From Armigeres subalbatus (Eukaryota; Arthropoda; Insecta; Diptera; Culicidae), in contig NC_085140.1 in assembly GCF_024139115.2 (NCBI RefSeq), positions 298,063,293-298,127,292 on the forward strand: a stretch of DNA of 64,000 nucleotides, written 5' to 3'. Shown here in pieces: positions 12,121 to 23,439 of this stretch; position 1 is the first letter of the stretch, and each line of letters opens with the position of its first letter. The position numbers and the translations under genes are program-made. Under the pieces are notes generated by a model that was not told the DNA's origin, did not search any database, and saw nothing but the letters and a program-made list of their open reading frames with translations.

Positions 12121-12492
12121 ATTGACGATTAAAGGTTGCATGAAGAAGAAGAAGTCGAAGGATGATATTTGAAAAATATTGCATGGGGAAGCATACGGGA
12201 AGTTTTTTAAAACTCTTCTAAAAAATTCTAGGAGCAATTTAATTAAAAACGGTTAGCAGTACGGGGTTGGACTATCCTTCTACTGCATATGAAACGCAAT
12301 TTTTCGATTTCAAATTTTATTTTATGATATCATATCTAATACACAGTATAAGAAAAGTCCAACTCCGTACTGCTTTCCGTTTTTAATTAAATTGCTTCTA
12401 GAATTTTTGAGAAGAGTTTTAAAAAAATTCTCGTATTTTTTCAAATATCATCCTTCGACTTCTTCTTCTTCATGCAACCTTTAATCGCCAAT
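12121..12492. repeat. 372-bp foldback (inverted repeat) with ~150-bp arms
   Basis: The left arm begins ATTGACGATTAAAGGTTGCA at 12121. Its complement ends the right arm at 12492 (TGCAACCTTTAATCGCCAAT). The arms include GAAGAAGAAGAAGTCGAAGG and ATTTAATTAAAAACGG, separated by an ~80-bp loop. MITE-like; no clear target duplication. Confidence 0.8.
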
Positions 12493-12700
12493 AACCAACA
12501 ACCCAAAAACTAACTTCGATAATCAGTGAAGAAGACGGAGCACTCAACACGCAAATTCCATGCATTCCACAGAATCCTTCCACTTGAAACCAATTATCAC
12601 AGATGTGGTAGTAGCGGATTGACAAACGCAACAAAAAAGACGCACTGGCCGAGCATAAACTTTCTTTTGGGAGCAAAAGTTCGCGAACCGACTGCGACAT

Positions 12701-12889
12701 TGTCGTGACTTCATGAAACCGCACGTCCTCGCGTCAACGAAATCGTTTCAAAACTGATTCATTCCTCTCCACCCTCTCCACCGCACTCAGTCATACACGC
12801 TCAAACAGAAGTCCCAAATTCATCACATTTAGACTAACTTCCGAAAATAGCCGAATATATTTTTCGATTCATATCATATGTTCTCTACA
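12701..12889. repeat. Right LTR-like repeat of short-LTR element (189 bp)
   Basis: Copy of 3924-4103 with a 9-bp internal duplication near 12770. It is followed by the target duplication TACCC at 12890-12894, where BEL pol resumes. Confidence 0.85.
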
Positions 12890-12894
12890 TACCC

Positions 12895-15800
12895 ATAGTG
12901 AAATTCGACGTTGCGAAGGTGAAGAAGCGATATCCAATGCTCGATGAGGATAAGCTGAACGCGGTTCAAAACGCTCGCCCCTGCATGCTAATCGGTTCGA
13001 ACAACGCAGGCTTGATTGTGCTATTGAAAACAGTTCAATATTCACTGGATGGACTGCAGTTGACACGTTGTCACTTGGGCTGGACTATACATGGCGTAAT
13101 CGAACCCAACGGAGCTGGAGATTCTGACAATCATGCGTTTCTATGCTCTGAGGACGATGACATCGAACTAACGGAGTTAATCAAGCAGATGTACAAAGTG
13201 GAAAACTTCGGAATCATTGGGCAACTGCCGAAGATATCAGACGAGGATCAACGCGCCATTGATATCATGAACCGTACAATTATGCGCCGCGGAGAGCGCT
13301 TCGAAGTGGGACAAATCTATAAATATAACAACTTTACGTTCCCGGACAGCAAACCGCAAGCCCTCAGGCGCCTTCAAGTCATGGAAAAGAAAATGGACTC
13401 AAATCCTGATTTCGCTGCAAAGTACTGTAGCAAAATAGAAGACTGCATCGAAAAAGGATACGCTCGGAAGCTGGAACCTGATGAGCTTCATGAAACTTCA
13501 AACACCTGGTACCTGCCACACTTCAGCGTGGAAACCGCCGGGAAATTTCGACTGGTTATGGATGCCAAAGCAAAATCCCACGGTTTCTCTCTCAACGATC
13601 TGTTGCTGAAGGGCCCCGACTTCGTTCCTCCATTGATTGCGGTTCTGATGCGTGCACGAAGGAAGAAGTTCGCCTTTGTAGCAGACATAAAGGAAATGTT
13701 CCACCAGATCCTTATTCGTCGAGTGGATCAGGACTCCCAGCGTTTCTTTTTCCGAGGCATGGATCGCTCCATGCCACCCGACGTGTATGTAATGATGGTG
13801 ATGATTTTCGGAGCTGTGTCCTCTCCTTCCATGGCGCAATTCATTAAAAATTTCAACGCCAAAGAGTTGGAAGAAGTGTTTCCCGGCGTGGAACGAGCCG
13901 TTTTGAAGCAACACTATGTGGACGACTTTTTTGATTGCGCGGACACCGAGGAGGACGCTGTTGAACTTGTTCAGCGTGTCATCAAGGTACATAAGCACGG
14001 CGGATTTAAGCTAACCAAATTTTTGTCAAACTCTGAAGTGATCCTGAATTCACTGGATAGAGAATCGATCGCTGAGAATGATACAGGTACCACTAGTGTG
14101 CTTGGCATAGTTTGGGACCTTCGTTCTGATGAGTTCGTGTTTTCGTTGGAATTCCCAAAGCTAATTGAATGTTTCCGAACCGGCGAGAGTATTCCTACAA
14201 AACGACAGTTATTAAGGTTCATGATGGGCATCTTCGATCCGTTGTGTCTGCTTAGCCCAATCACAATACAGTTGAAGATAATTTTCCAGGAACTATGGCG
14301 TCTGCAGATAGGCTGGGACGATGAGATTCCAGATGGTTTGGCTTCGAGATGGAATGAGTGGTTGCGTGAAACTGCGAAGCTGAAAGAAGTTCGTGTCTCA
14401 AGGTACTATTTCCCTGAGCTACCATCGTTTTCCAATGCCGAACTGCATGCTTTCTCTGACGCGAGTGACAAGGCCTTCGCTTGTGCGATTTACATGGTTC
14501 ATCGTCAGGGAAGGTAAATCGCATGTGGCCTTGGTCTATCTGAAAGTCGAGAGTTGCTCCCCTGAAGTCGTCAACTGTGCCACGTTTGGAGCTTCAAGGC
14601 TGTCTTCTTGCAAGCCAGATGATGAAAGTACTTCAAGAAGAACTTGATATAGAAGTGACGAAGACATTTTTCTGGACGGATTCAAAATTTGCTTAAGTTG
14701 GATGAATACTGGTCAAAAGCTGACGGCATATATTGGCTCGCGCGTAATGAAGATCAAGGAAAACGGTCATGGTGTCGATTTATGGCATTGGATACCATCG
14801 CAGTTGAATGTCGCCGACTTAGCAACGAAGTCTTGTAAGTTTGAAAGTGTGAAGGAATGGCTAAAGGGTCCGGATTTTCTGCTCAAAGACAGCAGTGAGT
14901 GGCCAACTGATGCACCGGTGGAATTGTCACCCACTGAAATGGTGAGTTGCCATTCTGAGGTAATTCTCGATTTGTCTGCGGGTTCATTGTGCTGTACCTT
15001 GCACGAAGAAAACTTGGTCGACCTGCCCGATATTAAACGTTTCTCAGATTTCAATCGGTTGATAAGGTCAACAGCATACTATCTGAAAATGAGAAAAATA
15101 TTGAGATTACCCAAGAACGAGAAGCCTAAACGTTTAACAATTACTGTACATGATATGTCCGATGCGAGAAATGCGTGGTACAGGAAGGTGCAATCGGAGG
15201 TCTTCAAAGAAGAGCGACGCAGCATAAAGAATTCAGGATTCGTGAAAAGCAGCAGTCGTTTGAGAACCTACTCGCCGTTCCTACAAGATGGGTTGATCCG
15301 CATGCGAGGCCGCGTGCAAGATGACAGCAAGCCGTTCGAAGTTAATAACCCCGTCATTCTGCCGGACAATCATCCTTTTTCAACATTACTGATTCGCATG
15401 TACCATATCGCTAATGCACATCAAGGCTTAGAAACAGTTGTCAACAACATCAAGGAACGTCATCGTATTCTCCGGATTCGCTCGCAGGTGAAAAAATACG
15501 TTATGTCTTGTGTCAAGTGTCGAGAGCTCAGGGCAAGACCTCGAATTCCGCAGATGGGAATGCTGCCGCCAGAACGAACAACTCCTTTCGTATTCCCGTT
15601 TACCAACACTGGAATAGATTATTTTGGATCACTATGTGTGTCAAGGTCGGCCGTCGTGTTGAAAAAGATGGGTGGTACTCTTCACATGTATGACTTCCAG
15701 AGCAGTGCATCTCGAAGTTGTACCATCGCTAGATACAAGCAGCTGCATTATGGCCATACGCTGTTTCATGTCCATCCGTGGATTACCGCAATGTATCATG

Positions 15801-16481
15801 ACAGACAATGGTACCAACTTCACAGGCGCAGATCAAGAACTAAAGAAGCTAGTGAAAGCTTTGGATCAGCCACAACTCGAGGACTCATTGAGTGTGAGAG
15901 GTGTCGAATGGAAATTCATTCCACCGGGTGCTCCGCATTTTGGAGGATGCTGGGAGCGTTTGGTGCGCTCCGTGAAAAGTGGTCTTCGTGCAATGCTTAA
16001 GGAAAGACATCCGACGGACTTGGTATTGCGAACAACATTATGTGAGGTGATGAATACTGTCAACAATAGGCCGCTTACACATGTTCCGGAGCACCCCCAA
16101 GATGTTGAACCTCTGACGCCGAACATGCTGCTGTTAGGCCGAAACAATTCGACACAGTTCGATCACGACTTCGACGAACGAGACTTGGACTGTCGTGCCG
16201 CTTACAAGCAATCCCAGGTTTACGCCGATCGTTTCTGGCGCAGGTGGTTAGCATGTTATCGTCCTGAACTGATAAGGAGTCGGAAATGGCCTGACAACAG
16301 GAACTATCACGAATATCATATCAGTGATGTAGTAATGATAGCTGATGAAGCCTTGCATCGAGGAAGTTGGATAAAAGGCATAGTCGAAGCAGTGTACAAG
16401 GGTCCAGATGAAAAAGTCAGAACAGTATCGGTTAGAACATCAAAATCATTGTTTAAGGGTCTGTCTCAATTGGATAATTAA
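12895..16481 (+). pseudogene. BEL/Pao pol: RT, RNase H region, integrase (broken)
   Basis: The 12898-14517 frame gives the end of protease and the RT: KARPC-like linker, WYLPHFSVETAGKFRLVMDA, FVADIKEMFHQILI (catalytic Asp), QHYVDDFFDCAD (YVDD), and KLTKFLSN. LHAFSDASDKAFACAIY is the start of an RNase-H-like part, cut by a stop at 14515. From 14702 the frame carries WHWIPSQLNVADLATK, the zinc-binding integrase block (HIANAHQG ... CVKCRELRARPRIP) and GIDYFGSLC. A frameshift near 15670 leads to the 15672-16481 frame with MTSRAVHLEVV, the second Asp in TDNGTNF and the Glu in GGCWERLVRSVKSG. The tail (VRTVSVRTSKSLFKGLSQL) matches the usual BEL C-terminus. Not functional. Confidence 0.9.
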
Positions 16482-16597
16482 ACTGAAATTAAACTTAAAA
16501 GTGACATTTCAATAATTATCGAATAACCCTGCTCACAAAGGCCAGTGACCAAGATTGTGCTACTCCAGTCCATCAGCTCGTTTTCGGGCCCGGAGAA

Positions 16598-17275
16598 TGT
16601 TACCAACCCTGTCAGCAGTACAACCACTTTTGCTCGGGTACGGTGAATGCCACGATGCGACCGTTGTTACCATGACGACCTAAGCGCACATCGAAGTAGG
16701 CGAGTATGGTACATCGCGGTAGGCAAACGTGGTGCGTCGAAGTAGGCGTTTTTTTCAATTTGAATTTTTCACTCACTCCACATCTTTCTGCTGTGTAAGA
16801 CGCACGTGTAAAAACATTTTTCTATCAATAAAATTGAAATCTGCTAAAATTAAATAAATGATTAGTAAGTTTAAAACTAGTATTTAATCTATAAAAATAA
16901 AACGAAAAAGTGATTGGCCCAATTTGATACCCTGTGGTGTGGACCGTCCCTTCATCAGCGGAATAGGCTTAATGCAACAGGTGAGCACTGTCCCCGCGTT
17001 TCGCTACCAGGAAGTAGCTTACATTTTGGTCCTTCTCCCGCAGGTGAGCACTGTCCCCGCGTTTCGCTACCAGGAAGTAGCTTACATTTTGGTCCTTCTC
17101 CCGCAGGTGAGCACTGTCCCCGCGTTTCGCTACCAGGAAGTAGCTTACATTTTGGTCCTTCTCCCGCAGGTGAGCACTGTCCCCGCGTTTCGCTACCAGG
17201 AAGTAGCTTACATTTTGGTCCTTCTCCCGCAGGTGAGCACTGTCCCCGCGTTTCGCTACCAAGAAGTAGCTTACA
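16598..17275 (+). repeat. 3' LTR of BEL/Pao element
   Basis: 678 bp, from TGTTACC to TTACA, directly followed by the GTGGC target duplication (17276-17280). Contains five ~63-bp units (from about 16979) against nine in the 5' LTR. The weakly purine-rich GGGCCCGGAGAA just before 16598 is the only candidate polypurine tract. Confidence 0.9.
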
Positions 17276-18046
17276 GTGGCAGAACTGTACACCCGCCTGA
17301 AACGTGAAGCAACAAAAGTTGAACTGGTGGTGAATGCGAAAGACAAAGTACATGCTTGTGGGCGGAACCGAGCGCGACAGGGCCCGCCTGGGAAGCAGTG
17401 TTACGATAGACGGGGATACCTTCGAGGTGGTCGAGGAATTTGTCTACCTCGGATCCTTGCTAACGGCTGACAACAACGTTAGTCGTGAAATACGAAGGCG
17501 CATCATCTGTGGAAGTCGGGCCTACTACGGGCTCCAGAAGAAACTGCGGTCGAAAAAGATTCGCCACCGCACCAAATGTGTCATGTATAAGACGCTAATA
17601 AGACCGGTTGTCCTCTACGGACATGAAACATGGACAATGCTCGAGGAGGACTTGCAAGCACTCGGAGTATTCGAGAGACGGGTGCTTAGGACCATCTTTG
17701 GCGGTGTGCAAGAAGACGGTGTGTGGCGGCGAAGAATGAACCATGAGCTCGCCCAACTCTACGGCGAACCCAGTATCCAGAAGGTAGCTAAAACCGGAAG
17801 GGTACGATGGGCAGGACATGTTGCAAGAATGCCGGACAGCAACCCTGCAAAGATGGTGTTCGCTTCCGATCCGGCAGGTACGAGACGGCGTGGAGCGCAG
17901 CGAGCGAGATGGGCAGACCAGGTGCAAAACGACTTGGCGAGCGTGGGGCGTATCCGAGGATGGAGAGATGCGGCCTCGAACCGTGTATTGTGGCGTCAAA
18001 TGGTTGATTCAGTGTTATCTGTTTAGATGTAAACTAAATAAATGAA
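17276..18046 (+). pseudogene. RTE-like LINE, 3' part of the interrupted RT
   Basis: Continuation of the LINE cut at 1040. It reads AELYTRLKREATKVELVVN, then a one-base frameshift near 17340 to TKYMLVGGTERDRARLG, FVYLGSLLTADNN, VLYGHETWTMLEEDLQALG, RVRWAGHVARMPDSNPAK and RRRGAQRARWADQVQ, ending at a stop near 18026. The end TAAATAAATGAAATGAATG fits a short simple 3' tail. The RWAGHVARM...RGAQRARW block is typical of the C-terminus of RTE-clade proteins (family knowledge). Confidence 0.85.
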
Positions 18047-18853
18047 ATGAATGCCACTAACATATGTACATGACATTAAATATTGCGATTTTTTCACCAT
18101 TTAGACTCTTATGATAAAAATTTCGTCTTACTCAGATTTCGCTGCTGGCTACCGTGCGCATTTCACAAACACAAAACACTTTTTCAAATTTTTTGATGGG
18201 CCACCCTCTTATTCGGTTCTATTTGATGCCCTGATGCTCTGGACAAAATTTCAGCCAAATCGGTCAACGTTTGGGCAGTGCTAAACTCGTTGGAAGTTTA
18301 TATGGAAAAATGTATGCAGAAACATCCAAAAACAGTGATCCCAAGTAACAATTTACATGCTTGTTAGATTTATTCAATTCTTATAGCGGATTTATGACAG
18401 CAGTCACCATGGCTAGTTGCTCAAATTTATTGGCGATCTTATTGCTATCAATAAACCTCTAATAAATCTGTTCGAAAAGCTTCAAACGTCAAATGCCGAC
18501 TGGTCTTGTTAGCAGCTCTACGGTTGTAACGAAGAGCATAATAAGTCCAATTTTCAAAGTTTGATCAAAGCCATAATTTTGGGTCGTAATGTGGTCAAAT
18601 GAATAACCCCAATAAGAATATTTACATTGCAAAGGGTTTATAACGGTGTTAAATAAGAGCAACATTTTTCTGATCGAAATCTATGATGGCCATATTGGAA
18701 ATGGAGAACCATCTTCAAGTCAGTGAAATTTATCACTGGGATTTATGATTAGCCGGTGTTTTCGCCGCAAAAGACACGTTTTTGGTAAAGGGTATAAAAA
18801 ACAAACATATCTGGGTGTAATATCAATTAGTTTAGTGAAGATTTACGTTATTG

Positions 18854-19001
18854 ATATCTAGACCAACATTTGAAAAAGGCGTAACAGCCAAAATTTGATC
18901 TATTCAGTATTTTGTCTATGTATATAGCTTTGTATGTAGATGAGGAATCCGAAGGAATAAATTTTGGCTGTTACGCCCTTTTCAAATGTTGGTCTAGATA
19001 T
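18854..19001. repeat. 148-bp hairpin element
   Basis: Arms of about 45 bp: ATATCTAGACCAACATTTG ... GGCGTAACAGCCAAAATTT on the left and its complement on the right, with an AT-rich ~55-bp loop. Probably a small palindromic MITE; target duplication not resolved. Confidence 0.75.
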
Positions 19002-19744
19002 TATAATAATTTTAAATTCATAGCCCAAAACTATATTATTTTGCGGGCGCGTAGTGCTTAATCTCATTTTTGCACTAGCTTTCACCATGAAATCGAGCGC
19101 GCACCTCATTTCCATGAAAGTACATTGGAGAAAAAACTTAAAAAAGTATTATTTTGTAGTCATCCTCATCATGATTTTCATCAACACTTTAGTTTGTTAT
19201 TATTTGTTTGCAAGATTTTGTTTCTCTTTTTTCAAAGCAAATTTTTGACAGCTGCCGCAGCCAAATTCCCTTTTTTGCGGGCGGCTTGAAACCAGGGGAC
19301 TGAAGAGAAGGCTAATACGCCTACCCACCATTCATTCAATATGGCGTACAATGTTTTTGTTTTAATTTCGTTTAATTCATGATAACAAAACTTTGGAAGT
19401 ATCGACGAGCTATTTGTCGACATGAGGAAGCCATACAAACACAAAAGGCTCGATGTACCTCAACTAATTGCAAGTTTTCGCCAGGAAAGTTAATTGCCGA
19501 TAATTAGCACTAACTGCGTATGAACCAATCACCCATAATGAGCGCTGAATTCGGGTATACTACCCAGAAACTGGGTACCAAAAACAGAAGTACCAAAAAC
19601 GATGTTGGGTAGGGTGCCATTGTACCGCGGATGACAAGCGTTTCACCCTCTTGCTTGAAACGGATTTTTATATACTCTTATAAGACGATCCCCACCGATG
19701 TGTATCCAAATGAGTGTCTAGTATAGGAACGAAATGCGTTCATA

Positions 19745-20858
19745 CACAGAAAGAAAAATCATTAATCAAATTAAAAAAATCGTTGGTTAAAATAAAAAGT
19801 TTCGTTGGTTCTTTTTGGTAGAGAGTTGCTTGTGTTCAAAGCAAAAGTACGCAAACTTTTAATTTGTCTATCGTTTGAAAGGGACATGCTGCTCTGAAAA
19901 TAAAAGTTTGATACATTCAAAAAAAAAATGTGGAACTGTCAAATGAAAATGGTCACATTATGGAAAGTATAGTAGAATATTTTCATTCTAAAATCAGTTT
20001 CCCAAAAAAGATTTCTTCTCTTTACCCTCCTTTCTTGTTTTTCTTTTGAATAAATTGTTTTTGCTTGTTATTACATTATTTTATTAGGTAAATAATTAAA
20101 GCGAATTAAAGCAATCACAGTTTGGTCTCAAAACAGTGTCCTCTTATTTTGAACAGCAGGGACACTCGTCGGGGTGTCCATCGTGTAGGAATCTGGCCAT
20201 TGCGCCATGGTTTTCTTGGTGCCGGAACACCTGTAAAAAATGCATTTGAGGTCTCGCATAAGTACGGTTATCTTAACCATGATATGCTCTAATTTCAACC
20301 AAAAGCATCGCCCAATTTCATTTATTCTACGCAATTTATGCACCGGGAATGGAAATTTGTTTATATTGAAAAGAGAAATTAGAGCATATACTGATACGTT
20401 TTCGAATGAAAGAATATAAAATGACTTACCTTCAGTTTTGCAAAATTGCCAGTAGTTCGACCTTTTTTATCTGCCTTCAGAGCACCAGCGAGCAAAAGTA
20501 AAAAAAATAACATGCAAACTTTAGTTACCTTTCGATGTCGTGACCTGGACGTAAGTAAGTTTCCTATACCGCAGCTGTTTTCATTACTGCCTCGGTAAAC
20601 AATGAGAGAAAAAGAGAGCAGAGGTATTATTTGTTTCTTTTTGTCTATGATTTATCGCGGGTATATTTTAAAAGTTTAACAACTTTTAGGTCGATAGAAA
20701 GAACTTTTAATATTTTATTGGGAATAGGAGAAACACAACTTTTAAATTAAAAAGTAATTTTGAATGAAAATATTTTTACTTTTAATTTAAGGAAAATAAA
20801 GCACTTTTCAACAGGAAAGTACATCACATTCTATTAAACCATGTTTGTTCTTTGTGTG
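19745..20858. mobile_element. TA-duplicating DNA element (ends CACA[G/C]A)
   Basis: Starts CACAGAAAGAAAAATC after TA (19743-19744), and ends GTTCTTTGTGTG before TA (20859-20860). Its ends resemble those of 9307-10683. On the minus strand it shows an intron-like GTAAGT...ACAG pair between about 20431 and 20234. Non-coding as far as can be seen. Confidence 0.6.
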
Positions 20859-21084
20859 TATTTTATTTATGCACTTGTTCTCGCACCGGTTGTTTCTATC
20901 AAGGTTGTTGAAGTGCAATCATGCTGCGCACCGGTGGTGAATATCCGGTTGCTATTGAGGCAAACACGGAAATAAATAAAATCAGGAAAAAATTATTATT
21001 TATTTTCAAATCTTTCAGAACGCGCTCCAACTTTTGTAATATAAGTATGTGCGTAATGCATTTTGTGATTATCAGATTAGCTAG

Positions 21085-22140
21085 ACACACATCTGCTAGG
21101 TGGCGCTAGCTTATATGCAATAATTTAGTGAGGTGGATATCTCGAGATCTCTAAGACTTAAAAAGGTTTTGTCTTCTACAAAGTTGTTCGGGTTGCCATA
21201 ACATTTATGATGGAGACTAGTTTAGTTTGAATTCATACGCACAGTGGCGCTAGTGTATGAGAAATAACCTGTTAGGTTAAATATTTCTAAATCCGTTAGA
21301 GTTAGAAAGTGGCCATCTTCTACAAAGTTATCCGAATTATCGTTTAGGTTGGTTATTATGTAAGATTTAAAAGGGTAGTCAAAACAGAAGTTTAATTTGA
21401 AACCGCAATACTCGTTGGCGCTCGAATTGAGTCCAATCGAGTCAAGTACGAGGCACTGAAGATGGTCTTACTGTAGAAGTCGAAATAAGTATCTGTCAAA
21501 GGTACAACCAAGTGGTGGCATTAAATGGAATTGTACGAACTCGTCTTATGGCAAGTAACTTTGTAGAATACGGCAATATTCTGAAAATTTCAGATTTTGA
21601 GATATTTAACCTATAAGTTTATTTCTTATACACTAGCGCCGCTAAGCGATTGTGTTTAAAACTAAACTTGCTTGCATCATGACGGTTTTCACCACCCGAA
21701 CAACTTTGTGGAATACGGCAATATTCTAAAAGTTTTCGAAATATCTAACCTAGCAGGTTATTTCTTATACACTAGCACCACCAAGCGGTTATATCTTAAT
21801 CTAAACCTGCGTTGGTCATAATGGTTTTGACCACCCGAACAACTTTGTAGAAGGCGGCAATATTCTAAAAATTACATATTTTGAGATACCTAACCTATCA
21901 GGTTATTTCCAATACACTAGCGCCGCCAAGCGGTTGTATTATTAACTAAACTTGCTTTCGTCATGATGGTTTTGACCACCCGAACAACTTTGTAGAAGAC
22001 GCCAATATTCTAAAAATTCCAGATTTCGAGATATCTAACCTATCAGGTTATTTCATATGCACTAGCGCCGCCAATCAGTTGAAATCCAAACTAAACTGAC
22101 CTCCATCACAATGGTTTTGATGATGAATAACCGAACAATT
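21085..22140. repeat. Block of ~146-bp units in opposite orientations
   Basis: Plus-oriented units between about 21540 and 22140 carry CCCGAACAACTTTGTAGAA, TCTAACCTATCAGGTTATTT and ACTAGCGCCGCCAAGCGG. Between 21090 and about 21420 the same motifs occur as reverse complement (GTGGCGCTAGTGTATGAGAA, AACCTGTTAGGTT). So the block is tandem at one side and inverted overall. Confidence 0.75.
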
Positions 22141-23016
22141 TTTCAGAATGCGGCACATTTTTTATTTATGCATTACTCTATATTTCCGTGTGATGGTTTG
22201 GCAACGGTTGGAACGGGTCGCCAAATTTGCCAACTCGCTATTCACCGAAGGTTGCGTTTACATTTCCCAAACCCGTTTACCAACGACCGGTGCGAGTTCG
22301 CGTCATGATGGAGGTTGCTATTTTGGCTTTATTTACGCACTGGTGGGGATCGTCTAAGAGGTTTATAGTGGTAATCTAGAGAGGGCCACTTGGACATATC
22401 TTACTCTTATAGTGGTCATCAGAAGGTAATCCTGTAGTAATGGGTTTTATTGTCAGTTCTTGTAATTCGATCTTGAAAACCATTTCTAGAGCGGAATAAA
22501 ACTTGAAATGTTACTTGGGATGTGCAGTTGGACGGCACAATTTACGATCAAGAACCATGATACTTATTCAGTTCTCGTAAAATAAAATACAGAATATTAT
22601 GCTAAAAACCGCGAGAAGATTAGACTTTATTACGCAAAGATATTAGCATTTTACTGGAGTGTTGTAGGGGTGAATTTATTTCTTTTCAAAGGTAAAAGAA
22701 ACGAAATTTGCTCAAACCCCACTGCAGAGAAATGCTAATAACTTTGCCGGGCAAACTCGAATCTTCTCGCGGTTTTCTGCATAACATTCTGTATTAAATT
22801 CTCCAAGATCTGAATGAGTATCATAGTTCTTCATCGTAAGTTGTGTAGTCCCGCTGCAATTTACTGTTTTTGGATGTTTCTGCATACATTTTTCCATATA
22901 AACTTCCAACGAGTTTAGCACCGCCCAAACGTTGACCGATTTGGCTGAAATTTTGTCCAGAGCATCAAGGCATCAAACAGAACCGAATAAGAGGGCGGCC
23001 CATCAAAAAACTTGAA

Positions 23017-23439
23017 CAAAGTTTTTCCCATACTAATTTGAGCCACCCTACCCCTCATGTTTACATATTTTTTTCATTGTTCTCAGCTCTCCAGCTGATC
23101 ATGTTTACACAACAAAACCAGCTGGTGCCTCGATGTTTACATTCAGTCCCATTGTTCTCAACCGACCACGTGCTTGACAATCAAGGTAATCTATGAAAAG
23201 GTTGTCGAAAATGCCTTGAAATACAAAATTGACAACTCTTGAATTTCGTCGAGCGAATCTAATCATTCGTGAAAAATACAATATATCAGTTAGCAACTAC
23301 ATATCAAACCAAACAGACGTGTTATAATTGAATTGTCCTTTAGGTTAGGGGCTCCAGGCAGTTGCTAAGGAAACAGTTCTGTTCTGTTCTGTTTGGCGAG
23401 GTGAAAATTTTTTTTAACCCGAAGAAAAGTTTAAAGAAA
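23017..23439. other. Stretch upstream of copia gag, nothing certain
   Basis: Contains no coding region. GGTTAGGGGCTCCAGGCAG near 23343 could be the degraded start of the copia internal region, and the preceding 300 bp an LTR remnant, but no matching LTR copy exists in the window to test this. Confidence 0.35.

Larger units (their letters stand above)
3924..12889. mobile_element. Short-LTR element with satellite-filled interior, nested in BEL pol
   Basis: A direct repeat of 180 bp (3924-4103) and 189 bp (12701-12889) bounds this 8,966-bp insertion. The repeats begin TG and end CA, and the 5-bp TACCC occurs immediately outside both (3919-3923 and 12890-12894), so this looks like an integrase-type insertion. 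Excision restores BEL pol between LDLP and VKFDVAKVKKRYP. The interior has no coding region: a 133-bp array, a 64-bp array, a TA-type DNA element inside the latter, unrecognised AT-rich DNA, and a 372-bp inverted repeat. I see no convincing primer-binding site after 4103 or polypurine tract before 12701, so a TRIM/LARD-like retroelement is an inference. Confidence 0.75.
1041..17275 (+). mobile_element. BEL/Pao LTR retrotransposon (degraded, nested in RTE-like LINE)
   Basis: The element is bounded by direct repeats beginning TGTTACC and ending TTACA, and flanked by a perfect 5-bp target duplication GTGGC (1036-1040 and 17276-17280). Removing it rejoins the LINE frame (FAKVA then ELYTRL). Internal order is LTR, primer-binding site, gag with zinc knuckles, protease, RT, RNase H region, integrase, LTR. 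BEL/Pao identity rests on the gag motif KDLPVFSG, a CX2C-rich knuckle region, RT with QHYVDDFFD, and integrase with GIDYFG, TDNGTNF and GGCWERLVRSVK. Coding is broken by several frameshifts and by a 9-kb insertion at 3924-12889, so the copy is non-autonomous. Confidence 0.92.
18340..22519. mobile_element. CCCAAGTAAC-ended DNA element with AT duplication (composite, 4.2 kb)
   Basis: Starts CCCAAGTAACAATTTACATG, ends AAATGTTACTTGGG, and is flanked by AT (18338-18339 and 22520-22521). The insertion splits the inverted-repeat element's left arm exactly at this AT. Two other insertions in the window share ends and AT duplication (26296-27821 and 42932-44366). Inside are a 148-bp hairpin, a TA element and an inverted/tandem repeat block; no transposase was seen. 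The AT duplication is reminiscent of ISL2EU-type elements, which is only a suggestion. Confidence 0.75.
18183..23016. mobile_element. Inverted-repeat (foldback) element split by a 4.2-kb insertion
   Basis: The left arm (18183-18339 continued at 22522 to about 22690) and right arm (about 22690-23016) are reverse complements at roughly 80 percent by eye. They share TTTTTTGATGGGCC, CTCTTATTCGGTTC and GGAAGTTTATATGGAAAAAT. Without the insertion at 18340-22519 the element is about 650 bp. No coding. It appears in a non-coding stretch between the RTE remnant and the copia element. Confidence 0.75.

Noticed and set aside
23041..23340. 5' LTR of the copia element
   Set aside because: No second copy in the window and no clear TG...CA limits; left as unassigned.
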